A stretch of DNA of 64,000 bases, taken from the NCBI RefSeq assembly GCF_019175385.1, contig NC_083340.1, positions 10,056,336 to 10,120,335 on the forward strand, given 5' to 3'. Below, piece by piece: positions 1-12,140 of this stretch. Under the pieces are notes generated by a model. That model was not told where the DNA came from and did no database searches. It worked only from the letters and a program-made list of their open reading frames with translations. Position 1 is the stretch's first letter. Every line of letters starts with the position of its first letter. The stretch comes from Lycium barbarum (lineage: Eukaryota; Streptophyta; Magnoliopsida; Solanales; Solanaceae). The translations under genes were made by a program, and so were the position numbers.

Positions 1-2272
1 CGGTGATTAGTTAAGTGATTTATGTTGGTGCTCACAAAGTTCATTATGGATTTTTCATCCCTCCCGTAAGTTAGTTTCATGCTAATTAAGTTTTCTGATT
101 TTCTATTTTTGGCTAAAACGTATTCCACCATTAGTTAATTGATTTATGTAGGCGTTTTCAGAGTTTGTTATGGAATTCCTTTTGCTCCTGACAATGAGCT
201 TCATGACTGTTCCTAGATGCCCTCTGCCGCCGCCCACCAGAATTTTTGAATACAGATATGAAGTTTTTGTTATTGGACAAGAGTAAAAATGTTCATGTTC
301 TCCAAGAGGTATTTTTTCTTATTAATGACTCTATTTTCACTTCACAAGATGTGTATTTTACTTGCATTTTAAGTATATTTTTATCGTATTTTTTGATGAA
401 CTTTAGTTAATTCCCGTTTTTTCAATTCACCAGATCTATATTTTGCATACATTTTAAGTATATTTTTGTCGTATTTTTTATTATTTCAATTAGTTTGTGT
501 TTTTAATTGTGTTATATGTTTTTTCTACCTAATTTGTTACTTGTAAATTTATGCGATTTTGAATTTGTGTTTACTTTTTATCAAAGTATATTTTGTAGTA
601 TATATTCAGTGTATTTGAAGTGTATTTTTACAGCATAGTCACACACTGTTGTAGTGACAACCACAGTGCATTTGACATTGATATATTTGCATTATATTTA
701 TAGTATATTTTCAGTATATCTTGAATGTGTTGTTATTTATTGTGGTTAATTTGTTATGTTGTTATTTTTTCATGTTTTGTTAATGTAAAGTTTCAGTATA
801 TCTTGACGCATTCTAGCTGAAATTGATGCAAAGTTTCACCGTATGAGATACGACGCAAATCGACAAGGCAACCCTGAATGCATTTATTGATAACGAGCAA
901 CCACCAATACCCTGTCAAGGCTACCGTTGATTATGATGCAGTGATTTTAGTAGATGTTCAGGAGTAGATTTGTAGACAGAACAGTTTATGTTTTAAGTTG
1001 TTTTTTTTCCTCCAACTTTTTTTTTTGATGTATAACATCACTGTTGCGACATTATTTTTATGAAGATTTTAGAAGAAGTTTTATGTATTTTGGTAATGAT
1101 CCCGCTTGTTGTATAGTCTAATCATAGATTTGAATTCTGTTTTTATTACATTTATATTTTTCTTGTATAGTTACTGCTAAAAATTTACAAAGTGCATTTC
1201 AATATCAAGTTTGTATTTCCTACATGTTTTCACTATATTTTATTGATGAACCAGGAAGCGTTCTATGCATTTTCTCTATATATTCATGGTACACTTGAAT
1301 TCATTATTGAACCATAAAATCCATCTTTCTGTACAATATACTTCAAAAATTAAAAAACAATTTTAATACTTCTAAAATACATACAAAATACAAGTGAAAT
1401 ATATTGTAAATATATTCATTACGATTCAAATCTTACGGATCAATTAGAATACACTAAAAAATACAATCATAAAATAGATAAAATACAATGAATCAAAAGC
1501 CACCCTTAGGGATTAAAGTTTTTTTATGGAGTCAAGTTTTCCCATCTTATTAAAGTTACTAAATAATATTCAATATTAGCTTATTGCACTCAATAACTAA
1601 TATTTTTTGTAACGAACATTTTGATTTTTAATAATGTAATTTCATTGAATATTTTTAATAACGAACACAAAACCGATAGTCATAGCATCAGGAGACAATC
1701 TCAACTTGTCACTATGCAATTCAGTTGATGAACAAATCAAGCTTTGCGTGATTTATGGAACATTAAAAAGAGATTTTTTTTCAGTTATATTTTGGGAAAA
1801 AATATGAAGAGAGTTGTTGAATTCAAATTTTATGTGAATGATTAGATGTTGAATGAGATATGTGATTAGATATGGAAGAGAATGAGATTTGCGTGATTTA
1901 TGGAATATTAAAAACAGATTTCTGTTTAGTTTGAAAAAGATTTTTTTCCCCTTAAATAGAGGCATTATTTGCTCAACAGTTCCGTGTATTTAGTCTGTAT
2001 TTTGACTATATTTATGCGACGCGTCCAGAACCTAAATATAGGAAAAATCAGCTACGAAATGTAAATAATGAACTTATAGTTATAGCTTGTTAGAAGCAGC
2101 TAAAAGGTAGCTATTTGTGAAAAGTTTACTCAAATCAATCCATTAGAAAAAATGTTTAAGCCCAACCCATTAAATGTTGGACAGGTTGGGCGGGTTACAT
2201 GTGTTTTGGGCTGCTTTTGTCACCCCTATCGTTTCGAATATCTTTGCATATCAAACGTTGTTACCAAACCAA
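1..2272. other. AT-rich intergenic DNA, no gene recognised
   Basis: No convincing open frame is seen. The stretch holds many loosely repeated GTATATTTT/AGTATATCTT-like strings at about 560-830, with reverse-complement-like strings at about 1310-1500. This could be a worn inverted-repeat element, but I could not define its ends. A short coding-like remnant lies near 860-967 (+): it reads KATLNAFIDNEQPPIP and, after one frameshift, VDYDAVILVDVQE followed by a stop. I do not recognise it. A ~40-bp string beginning GCGTGATTTATGGAA occurs twice (near 1745 and 1891). Confidence 0.5.
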
Positions 2273-2275
2273 TAA

Positions 2276-2399
2276 GGGCTCGCTTCGAATGAGGGATAAG
2301 AAATAATTAACTTTGGGATAAGTTTATCTCATGTTTAGTTGGGATAAAATCCTGCGATAATTAATCCCGAAATAACTTGTTCCCCAAACAAACGAGCCC
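2276..2399. mobile_element. Tourist-like MITE (PIF/Harbinger type) with TAA duplication
   Basis: A 124-bp element begins GGGCTCG and ends CGAGCCC, giving short terminal inverted repeats. It is flanked on both sides by TAA (2273-2275 and 2400-2402). A 3-bp TAA/TTA duplication together with a short GG-starting terminal repeat is the hallmark of Tourist/PIF-Harbinger MITEs. The inside is non-coding and rich in GGATAA strings. Confidence 0.72.
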
Positions 2400-2499
2400 T
2401 AAGTATTGTATCCTTTTAAGTTTTTTCTTCATGTAGACATAATTTTTGACTTGCAATGATATTCGTATTCATCAATTCAAAGTTCTTTCATTTTTGGTA

Positions 2500-2952
2500 G
2501 GGAAAAGGGTAAAAAATACCTCTCTACTTTGGGAAAAGAACTAAAAATATCTTCATTACAATTTGGGTCAAAAATATCCCTCCCTTCATTAAATTTTTCA
2601 AATATATCCCTGTATAATGGAAATCTCCAAAATAACCCGATTTTATTTTTAAACCCGATCAAACTAAATAAAAAACTCATATGGGTTACCCGCTCCTGTG
2701 CCTAGTGGCTCCAGATGTAGGAATCGGGAACAAGTTGGTCGCATATGATTTTTTTTTGTAGTTGAGTTGGGTTTAAATGGAGCGGGTTTAAAAATGAAAT
2801 AGGATTATTTTGGGGGATTTGGGAATTTCCGTTAAGAAAGAGGTATATTTGAAAACTTTAATGATGGAAGAGGTATTTTTGACCCAAATTTGTAACGGAG
2901 GATATTTTTAGCCCCTTTCCCACGGTAGAGGGGCATGTTTGACCCTTTTCCC
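2500..2952. mobile_element. Foldback Mutator-type MITE with 9-bp duplication TTTTTGGTA
   Basis: The left arm (2500 to about 2690) and the right arm (about 2765-2952) are imperfect inverted copies that together span most of the element. The outer ends are GGGAAAAGGGT and ACCCTTTTCCC. The sequence TTTTTGGTA occurs directly before (2491-2499) and directly after (2953-2961), a perfect 9-bp target duplication. A long terminal inverted repeat with a 9-bp duplication fits a non-autonomous MULE foldback element. No coding capacity is seen, and transcripts would fold into a long hairpin. Confidence 0.8.
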
Positions 2953-2961
2953 TTTTTGGTA

Positions 2962-4214
2962 TGTGGGTATGTCCATATTGTTTCCCTAGTACGATAAAAT
3001 GGAAGCAAATCCCATCAAAATAAATTACGAAGTAAGTGGTAACCGAATCACAATGACAAAGTTTTTCTTATTTATGAATTGGTTACACTTAGATTAATCA
3101 ACATTAACTTCAAGAGTTCCTCATCTATAAACTAAGATTACCATAACACTGAAAGAACCAAAGGAGATGTTTCTTCATTATTAAAACCCAACTTAATTGC
3201 CTACTTGCAGATATAATTTATGATTTATATAAACTGTGCAATCCTTATAGTTATAAACTAAGCAGCCCAACTTGGAATTCTATTCAGCTATAAATGTTCA
3301 AGTGGACAATGCCTTGTTCCTTTTTTTTTTTTTTTTTTTTTACAAATATTATAGTTTCAGGCAACTTGACCGTAAAAAACAAAGCTAAGTAAATTACATG
3401 CAGCTTCCTTTTTTATCACGTTTGGATTTTTGATTTTTTTTAAGGATTTGTTCTAAATTGATATGGAAAAATCATTAGACTAAATCGGGCTAATCTGGGC
3501 ATTTATTTGCACAAGAGAAAAAAAAAACCATCATATTATAAGAAGCGTAAAACACAGTACATTTATATTTTACTCTTTAAAAGCTAGAGTAATTGGTGCG
3601 ATAATTCAATATTTATAAAGCTGTTACCTTTAAACTTGAACACATTTCTTCTCTACTTGAAAAAGAACTAACTATGTTTTGCATAACTAACTAATTATGT
3701 GAGACATATTAGTTTTCTTAGTAAAGATAAAAGTCATGATAAGTACATGCAGTTTAGTGTTGGGGAAAAAAACTAATGCGCCTCACACATTTCTTTGGGT
3801 AAAATGTGAGGTTAATTATGACTATTGAGAAAGCGTTGTGTTATATTGTTGATCAAAGTAATTTCGTAGAAATTTTCCTTGATTGACTGATAATGGCATA
3901 ATTTCTATTTCGTCTTTGATTAAGAAAGAAAAGGTAGGGGAGGTAGGACTAAAATGTGGAATTTGAATCGATAATATTCTCCAACTACCCATTTAAATTT
4001 TTTCAAGAACTGCACCCTCAAAATTGTCTATAATTAAACACAAGATATATCATATGGAATTAAAGTCGATCTAGTTAGTGACAGAGCACTATGAAAGTTA
4101 ATTAGATCACACACAGATGTCGTATATATGCGCTATCAATTAGATGGACATTATTTTATTGTTCTTGTTATCCTAATATTAGTCCCGTATGTTTCCCCGG
4201 TAATTGCTTTATAA
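2962..4214. other. Intergenic, nothing recognised
   Basis: AT-rich DNA without a supported gene. It contains a T-run of 21 bases at 3321-3341. I see no element ends here. Confidence 0.5.
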
Positions 4215-4215
4215 C

Positions 4216-4571
4216 CTGTTTGGCTAAAGTTTGAGAGGCCAAATGTGATTACTTTTTTAAAGAAACTTGTTATTCTAAAAAGTGAGGTGTTTGACTAAGT
4301 TCTTAGAAGAGAATAAGTGTTTTTTCGGAGTAGTAGAAGTTATTTTTCAAAAGCTAAAAAGTAGTTATTTCCCAAAAGTACTTATTAAAAAAGCAATTTT
4401 GTGAATATACACTTATAAGCACTATTTAAAAGCTTGACCATACACTTATTGCTTCTTAAAAGTGTTTTTCAAATTGATTAGCCAAACACAAATTATTTCT
4501 CAACAAAAGTACGTTAATTAGAAAAAATATTTTTTCAAAATAAGCTGATCTTAGAAGCTTGACCAAACATG
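4216..4571. mobile_element. hAT-like MITE (TGTTTGG... type)
   Basis: The left end reads CTGTTTGGCTAAAG and the right end, read on the minus strand, reads ATGTTTGGTCAAGC. The two form a degenerate terminal inverted repeat. The interior is rich in AAAAGCTT, CTTATAAG and AAGTACTT strings, as is common in nightshade hAT-like MITEs of the 'TGTTTGGCCAAGC' type. I could not fix an 8-bp target duplication with certainty, so the exact ends may be off by a few bases. Confidence 0.55.
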
Positions 4572-4574
4572 TTA

Positions 4575-7500
4575 TTATTACTTTGGTTGGAGAATTTTAT
4601 GTGTAATTGGGGGAATCGTAAGATTTTGAGAACTACTAGTATTATAAACTTCTAATTTGCCTTAAAAGGCAAATTGTTTTATGTGGTGATGAATTTTATT
4701 CAAAGCCGGTAGTCGAATATAAATAATTCATCTCATTGACCTAGCTGTTTATTTTCAAGAATTTAATTTATAAATATTTTGAATGACATTGTGACGCATA
4801 TGACAGAGCTAGGGCAAGTTGAAGAGAAGGGCTAGCAGACTTTTAATTAAGCTGGCAAACCTATGAAGAAGGTGCAGGCTATACCTAATTAGAGCCACAT
4901 CGAAATGGGAGGGGCAAAAGAAAATTTTTATAAGACATAGCACAAGTACACGTAATGATACACACGTTTTTGGGACAAATGATATCATAACATGAGGGAC
5001 AAATTTGTAAGGTGTATTGGGCCAAACATGTTGCGTGTCTTATTTTCTTAGTTATTAGCTACACTTATTATAAGCATTTATATATAATTATCATTTAAGT
5101 GACTTCATAATGCAAAAAAGTTGTCCACACTATCAAGTGTTAGAGATATTAAACTCTATTTTGTAATTGCAACCCCGAGAATTTGTCAAAGACACAAATC
5201 CCTCTTTCAAAAATTCATTTTCTTACAACTCAAAAAGGAAACCGAGAAAGAAAATGTTTTTATAATATATAAAAGTAAAAAACTAAAACGTTCAAAGCTA
5301 AAAGTGCTCAAACATTGCGGCCAAAATGCACGTTTAATTTGTCATATTTAGCAAGTAGAGACTGTGTCTTCGTACGTTCTTTCCATTTTAGGAATTTTAA
5401 TAATAAGCAATAGAGTTCTAAGTCAAAGTCATATAGAGCAGGCACAATTTGGCGTGCATTGTTAAGTGTGCCAATCTTCAGTTCATACCTGAACGTTGTT
5501 CTGCGACCAAGTAAAAACACTATAGTCTTTCTCCACAAGTATTTACTCAATTATTTAAAACATATTCTCTACCAAAATAATAGATATGTACAATTCAAAA
5601 CTGGTCAAATTTTGAATAAAATTGTTGTAATTGTTAATTCATCTCTACTTGCTTAAAGAGAAAAATACAATGATGTCTAAATGATATGTACATCAGGTAT
5701 AATATTTTAAATGTTGTTATATTTCTATAACAAAAGATTCCCTTTTTAAAAAATTATAAAACATAGTACAGTTTTATTATTAATCAATATTGCAAAATGA
5801 TAGGCCTATCTGAAGGGATATATAATAGTATCGCCATCGACTTAAAATTATTTTCTCCATGTGTGTGTCTGGAGGCTTTTTGATATATAAGATGCTGTTG
5901 ATAATTTAAAAGGCATTTTAGTTTATTTTAAGTTAAGATTCATCTGTTTCCTAAATCTTGCAAATTTAGTAACGTACGTTAAAGTCAAAAGCAGATAGGA
6001 AATATTGTTGTTTATGATTATGCTCACGTAAACAAATATAAATAGTAGTTCTATATTTAACGTTCAGATAGATCAATAGAGATAAACAATTGAACAATCG
6101 TGTCTTGACTTGTCGGCTCGATACATGCTCCTATACTTACGCAAGAGGACACATTAAGAAAAAAAAAATGTTTTTGGTTCAAGAAAATCAGAAATCGATT
6201 ACTATAAATATATAGTGTTGCGGAAAGAAAAAGAGTTTCAATTTTTATTTCAACCAAAAGCTTGGTTTCACATGTTCATTTCCAGGAGAGTACTATGCAA
6301 ATTAAAGTAGTATTCAGTAATGTACAATTTTTTTTTTTACACCTATCATTCTGGATAAAAACATCTTTCAATTAGTGCATAGCATGTTTAGTAACTCTTC
6401 TAAAACAGGTTATGGATGGTATTAACTAGAAAGCATTCACTAAGTTAGTGCAGTCACTCCTCACTTTTAATAAATCTTTTTTGTTTCAATTGTGAACTAA
6501 GTTGTTAAATGTTACGGATTGAGTTATGCTTATTTTTGAGATTTTGGCATTATGCATGTGTTGATGTGTTATGTCAAGTATAAGTTTGATAGTTCGCATA
6601 GTAGGACATGAGTACCATTCACTAGCTACTTTCTGACTTATTTTTGAAAAATAGCTAGTATCGTGAAGTTTTAAATTTTATAGGCGAAATTCCATCATAA
6701 TGTTTTGGAGTTTCATTCGTAGAACTTCAAACTTCATGACAATTGCTTTATTGTAATTACATAATAAAAAGTGGCTATTTGTGAAATGTATCCTTCTTTC
6801 TCTAGCTTGACAGCACTTTGCCTAACATATTTGGATCCAGAACCACCATCTCCAATTAACAATATAAATGTACACTGTTAATAAGCAGTAAGAAAACAAT
6901 TGCAATGAACATGATAAAGAAAATTTAGAAAACAAGAATTATACAGAACACCCCTGAGGACTGAGTTCAACCTTATTAACACATGCCTTCCCTTTTTGCT
7001 TCAACTATTACGCAGATATCTATTCTTTCGTATTTTCTTTTTGTAGCCAAACTATATTGTAGTACACAAATACAAGTATCTATCGAGTTGAGGTGCTCAA
7101 TTGGTCACTGCATAATTAAAATGTTTTACACTTTATGTCCAAATTTGAGAGGATGTCTTTGTATTTGGCCCACAAATATATCCGAGCGGAATATATTTTC
7201 GAAAGTACAATTTAAACCTTAGCCATCGACATCGTTACATAGAATTTTTAGGCGGTTAAAGAAACCAAGATAAGGACTTGAAATTTTTTTTTATAAGAAG
7301 AAAACAAATATGGGACACGTGCAAAAGAGACCAACTAGGCTATTCTATGTACTACTTGATTAATAGCAACCTTATATAATAAACAAATGGCAAGTGGGAT
7401 ATTCTTGTATTTTTTTATCCGAGGAAATAATGCCCAATGACGAATTCAATTTTGTCTAAAATCAATGAATAATTGAGGGTCCAAGAAGATATTTGTTTTT

Positions 7501-8640
7501 TTCCTTGTCCAACATGGCTTTCCCTTGACGTGGAATTAAAATGGAGAATATTACAAGAAAAGTTGATGTTACTGCTAGCTAGGAACTTACAAGTGTAACT
7601 TTCATTTGCTTTCAATGATGTATTGATTAACCTAAAAGATAAAAAAAGTGGAAAATTTTACCTAAGTTTCGTATTTCAATTTGTTGCGCAAGAGAAATAT
7701 CTTACTTATCTGCAGAAGAATCAAACAAGCTGGCCCTGACCTTTCTACAAAGTAGAAACAATGAAACTGATATTCTATGATGAACCAAAGAATTCTCATT
7801 TTCAATATCATGTTTCTTATTGTCACTTCAAATAAATTTCTAAATTTACTTAGCTAGAGACGCACTTGTTATAGACTTTATAGTTCAAAATCACAAATTT
7901 AAATGTCATAGTGAAGATCACCCAAAATCCTATATAACGATTTTATTTTATTCTACAAAGAGTTTGATTTGCAAGACAGAAACAATACCTTTTACCACCA
8001 AGGATGTTGGGGATGGATGATACATATCTCATACTCTTAACTACAAGTCTCCGATTGAGTTTGGGAATAAATAAAATTGGTTGTGAGCTATATTATTCAG
8101 ATTATTAAAAAATATTGTTGAGTGCGTGTTGGATCTTTCAGAAATAGTTTGTTATTAGAGGATTTGACACTAGTAAATTAACATTTTTAGATAATCCAAA
8201 CAATATAGATACATAGTGTTTTCCTTTATTGGTGGGAACTACGTGGTCAATGATGGAGCCGAATGTGTTGAAAAAGATTGAATTGAATTCCAATCATCTG
8301 AAAAATTACACTGTTCAAATAGAATAAAATCATACATACTATATATATATTGTTGAATCTAAGTTCATTCACTCACGATTCAAATTTTCTTAAATTTTCT
8401 CTTTAAATTGTCCGACTCCAACACTACAAAGAAGAAATGTAATTTTTTTTACTCAATTTAGTCATATCATAACAAAGTAAAAGAAGAATTTGGTGAAGTC
8501 ATGGTCCAGATGCCTACGGCAACAGCGAACTGCTGGAAAAAAAAAAGCGGCTTATTAACAGAAAACGACAAAGACTGTCAATATCCCTATAGTTTTTTAT
8601 TATCTTAACATTCAAAATTTCCAGTTTCCAAATTCCAAAT
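4575..8640. other. Intergenic, about 4 kb without a recognisable gene
   Basis: Several open frames of 60-80 codons occur here, but none shows codon bias, a domain, or similarity to anything I know. The stretch is the distal upstream region of the ERF gene at 8928. No terminal repeats or RNA genes were found on reading it. Confidence 0.5.
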
Positions 8641-8847
8641 ACACCACGTGATGATTGAAACTCTCTTTCCCTCTAAACTTAGAACTTTTCTCCATTCAGA
8701 AGTTTCAAGGAAAGCTCCAAATCCCCACATCAAAACCTAACAATCCTTCCACAAACAAATTTTTAATCATTACAGTAACATTATCTCCACCACGTGCATG
8801 AACCATTTCTCATATAAATATCCCCTTCACCCCGTTCATCAAGAAAG
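8641..8847 (+). promoter_or_regulatory. Proximal promoter of the ERF gene: two G-boxes and a TATA box
   Basis: Two CACGTG G-boxes lie at 8645-8650 and 8791-8796. A TATA box (CATATAAATA, 8811-8820) follows the second one. If transcription starts about 25-32 bases after it, the 5' UTR is roughly 80 nt, CT-rich, and ends in an A-run before the ATG at 8928. G-boxes are bound by bHLH/MYC and bZIP factors. In jasmonate-responsive ERF genes MYC2 commonly uses them, so jasmonate or stress control is a reasonable inference, not a demonstrated fact. Confidence 0.6.
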
Positions 8848-8927
8848 CTCACAACTTCCTCTTTTATCTCTCTGTTTTCTCTACTACTAAATTCACTTGT
8901 CAATACAAATTAAACCCCACAAAAAAA

Positions 8928-9914
8928 ATGTATGCAAATTGTGAATTAGAAAATGATTTTGCTATTCTTGAATCAATTAGGCGTCACTTACTTGAAGACT
9001 GGGAAGTTCCGTTAACGAACTCAGACAACTCAACAACCTCAGGTATCAGCCAAAGTAACAGCATTGAATCAAACATGTTCCCTAATTGCTTGTCGAGTGA
9101 ATTCGATACAGCTGAAATTTTCGTTAACAATATTTTTGATGAAGACATTGAATTTGGATTCGAATTAGCGCCTTCTGATATTCCAATCCCCAATGTCAAA
9201 CTGGAGCCACAAATGTCCATCGAATCACCTGAAACATGGAATTTACCGGAATTTGTGGCTCCGGTTAAAGTGGAATCTCCGTTAATGAGCTCTGACAATT
9301 CAACAACCTCAGATATCAGTCGAACCAACAGCATTGAATCCAACATGTTTCCCAATTACCTATCCAATGAACTCGATACAGCTGGAATTTTCCATAACAA
9401 TTTTTTTAATCAAGACACTGGATTTGGATTAGAACCTTCTGATATTCCAATCCCCAATGGAAAACTGGAGCCACAAATGTCCGTCCAATCACCAGAAGTT
9501 ATGGCTCTAGTGAGAGTGGAGTCACCTGTGGCAGCGCAGCCAAAGGCGGCGAAGCATCATAGAGGTGTGAGAGTGCGGCCATGGGGGAAGTTTGCGGCGG
9601 AGATTAGGGATCCTGCGAAAAATGGGGCAAGAGTTTGGCTGGGTACATATGAGACGGCGGAGGACGCAGCGTTGGCCTATGATAAGGCGGCATTTCGCAT
9701 GCGGGGGTCGCGTGCATTGCTGAATTTCCCGTTAAGGATTAATTCTGGTGAACCTGAACCTGTTAGAGTTGGTTCTAAGAGATCGTTAATGTCGCCGGAA
9801 AGTTCTTCTTCATCGTCGCCAAAGAGGAGGAAGAAGATAGCTAGAGCCTGTTTGGATGAGCTTATTCCCGTTAGCTGCAAACAGTTTATAAGTAAAAAAA
9901 ATAAGTTGCGGTAA
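8928..9914 (+). CDS. AP2/ERF-domain transcription factor, group IX-like, with duplicated N-terminal region
   Basis: A single-exon gene of 328 residues. The AP2/ERF DNA-binding domain lies at about residues 209-268 ([20 protein letters not shown] ... [19 protein letters not shown]). It carries the RGVR, RPWGK, EIRDP, RVWLGT and AAxAYD blocks that contact the GCC box (AGCCGCC). The start ([14 protein letters not shown]) and the NSGEPEPVR segment after the domain resemble Arabidopsis ERF1A/ERF13-type group IXa proteins, which activate defence and jasmonate/ethylene genes in the nucleus. A basic patch KRRKK (299-303) is a likely nuclear signal. Residues ~28-117 and ~118-200 are a tandem duplication. 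The usual hydrophobic group IXa tail is missing: the protein ends in a lysine-rich ISKKNKLR, and a MITE begins 16 bp past the stop. The frame is open and the domain intact, so I regard the gene as functional. Confidence 0.93.
   Translation: MYANCELENDFAILESIRRHLLEDWEVPLTNSDNSTTSGISQSNSIESNMFPNCLSSEFDTAEIFVNNIFDEDIEFGFELAPSDIPIPNVKLEPQMSIESPETWNLPEFVAPVKVESPLMSSDNSTTSDISRTNSIESNMFPNYLSNELDTAGIFHNNFFNQDTGFGLEPSDIPIPNGKLEPQMSVQSPEVMALVRVESPVAAQPKAAKHHRGVRVRPWGKFAAEIRDPAKNGARVWLGTYETAEDAALAYDKAAFRMRGSRALLNFPLRINSGEPEPVRVGSKRSLMSPESSSSSSPKRRKKIARACLDELIPVSCKQFISKKNKLR
9009..9527 (+). repeat. In-frame tandem duplication inside the ERF coding region
   Basis: Two adjacent units of about 270 and 249 bp (9009-9278 and 9279-9527) encode similar peptides. 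Shared blocks in order are [42 protein letters not shown] and V.VESP. Copy one retains VKLE (90-93) and VKVE (113-116), which fit the psi-K-x-E SUMO consensus. In copy two the same places read GKLE and VRVE. Confidence 0.88.
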
Positions 9915-9929
9915 TCTAACTTATTTTTG

Positions 9930-10091
9930 TTGGCTTATAAGTTGTTTTCAGCTTATAAGCTGCTTTAGATAAGCTAAGTCAAATGGATCAAATTATTTTT
10001 TTGAGCTTATTTTAAGCACAAAATGACTTTAACCTGGCCAGCCAAACACTCAAAAAAACTGAAAACAACTTATAAGCAACTTATAAGCCAA
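9930..10091. mobile_element. MITE just downstream of the ERF stop codon
   Basis: The left end TTGGCTTATAAG and the right end CTTATAAGCCAA are inverted repeats, and the subterminal TTGTTTTCAG/CTGAAAACAA blocks extend the pairing. The interior has AAGCTTAT/TTTAAGCACAAAATGACTTT strings typical of short nightshade hAT-like MITEs. It starts 16 bp after the ERF stop, so it lies in the ERF 3' UTR. A separate small inverted repeat (AAAAATAAGTT ... AACTTATTTTT) straddles the stop codon itself at about 9895-9927. Confidence 0.7.
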
Positions 10092-10467
10092 TCCGGACTC
10101 CTAATGGGACGGAGCTGTAGGTTTTAATTAAGTGGGTCCTGTATAGTAATAAAAAGATAAATTATCTGAGGGTAATTTTTTTTTTTTTTGTGGTGGCTAA
10201 ATCAATGGATTTGTTCTTTCTTTAAATCTTGTGGCTGTGGTTGATGAATTATCTATTGGAATTAACGATAATCTAAGATAATTAACCTCAAAAAGAGTAA
10301 CAATATTGTCATATTGAGAAACAAAGGTCAATTTTTTTTTTTTGGGGGGTAAAGTGAAAGAAAAGTCAAACTAACGAATTCCATCCACCTGACCGAATTT
10401 TATTGGCAAAGTGAGAAATATGTTCAGATAAAAATGGAAAACTAAAGTTTGGACATCAAGCCCCATA
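10092..10467. other. ERF downstream flank
   Basis: This is presumably the rest of the ERF 3' flank. A possible poly(A) signal, AATAAA, sits at 10148-10153. Poly-T and poly-G runs occur at about 10168-10188 and 10330-10348. Nothing else is recognised. Confidence 0.35.
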
Positions 10468-10579
10468 TTTTAGTAATAATAAGTGCCATGGAGGGACGAA
10501 CACAGCGGTCCCTCTTTGTAATTATTGCTTTACAAATTGTACCCGTATTAAATTTTTATATTATGAGTTATATAATTTG

Positions 10580-12140
10580 TACACTTTATCCAATTATTTT
10601 TATATCTCATGTAGACATGTGTCATAATACTTAATATTTATTTCCTTCTCATGTATAGACGTATCCACTTTAAATTTAATTCTCCGACATATTTATTTCC
10701 TTCGTGCACTTTTACTTGTTCACTTTTGACTTTTTGTGTTCTAGCTTAATATTTTTTCTCTTCTCATGTATAGACATATGCAGTTTAATTTTAATTCTCC
10801 TACACAAATTTATTTCTTCCGTGCATTTTAATTTGTCCACTTTTGACTTTTTACATTCTTTGAGAATTAATAAATCTCACATGGATATACGCCATAGTAC
10901 TGAATATTTATTCTCTTCTCATGTATACACGTGTGCACTTCTATTTTAATTCTCCGACACATATTAATTTCCTCCGTGCACTTTTACTTGTTCATTTTGA
11001 CTTTTCACATTATTTAAGAATTAATAAATGATAAATCCCACATGGATATATGTCATAGTACTGAATATTTATTCTCTTCTCATGTATACACGTGTGCACT
11101 TCTATTTTAATTCTCCGACACATATTTATTTCCTCCGTACAGTTCATTTTGACTTTTCACGTTATTTAAGAATTAATAAATGATAAATCCCAGATGGATA
11201 TATGCCATAGTACTAAATATTTATTCTCTTCTCATTATACACGTGTGCACTTCTATTTTAATTCTCCGACACATATTTATTTCCTCCGTACAGTTCATTT
11301 TGACTTTTCACGTTATTTAAGAATTAATAAATGATAAATCCCACATGGATATATGTCATAGTACTGAATATTTATTCTCTTCTCATGTATACACGTGTGC
11401 ACTTCTATTTTAATTCTCCGACACATATTTATTTCCTCCGTACAGTTCATTTTGACTTTTCACGTTATTTAAGAATTAACAAATGAAGTACTCCTTCCGT
11501 CCCATATTACTTGACCACATTACTATACTTAACTTTTCACGTTCTTTAAGAATTAATAAAAATGAAGTACTCCATTCGTCCATATTAACGTAGACATGTG
11601 TTATAGTACTTAATATTTAATTCCCTTCTCATGTATAGATGTATGCACTTTAAATTTAATCCCCGATAAATTTATTTCCTCTGTACACTTTTACTTGTTC
11701 ACTTTTGACTTTTTGGGTTCTAGCTGAATATTTATTCTCTTCTCATGTATAGACATATGCAATTCAATTTTAATTCTCCTACACAAATTTATTTCCTCCG
11801 TGCACTTTAATTTGTTCATTTTTTACTTTTCACATTTTTTGAGAATTAATAAATCTCACGTGGATATATGCCATAGTACTGAATATTTATTCTCTTCTCA
11901 TGTATACTCGTGTGCACTTCTATTTTAATTCTCCGACACATATTTATTTCCTCCGTGCACTTTTACTTGTTCATTTTTTACTTTTCACGTTATTTAAGAA
12001 TTAATAAATAAAGTACTCCTTCCGTCTCATATTACTTGACGACATTACTATACTTGAATTTTTACGTTCTTTAAGAATTAATAAAAATAAAGTACTCCCT
12101 TTGTCCATATTACTTGGCCACATTACTAAAAATATATGTC
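10580..12140 (+). repeat. Tandem array of ~150-165-bp units within the Helitron-like element
   Basis: Units share the ordered blocks GTGGATATATG.CATAGTACT, GAATATTTATTCTCTTCTCA, CACGTGTGCACTTCTATTTT, ATTCTCCGACACATATTT and TTGACTTTTCACGTTATTTA. The block GGATATATG starts near 10880, 11042, 11192, 11343 and 11860, so spacing is ~150-165 bp with one longer gap. TACTCCTTCCGTCCCATATT strings near 11490 and 12012 belong to a common dispersed plant repeat motif. Confidence 0.8.

Noticed and set aside
5121..5656. Overlapping 65-80-codon frames on both strands
   Set aside because: No domain, no codon bias, no promoter or splice support.
8984..9355. A 123-codon minus-strand open frame in the ERF gene
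   Set aside because: It mirrors the ERF coding strand and has no domain.
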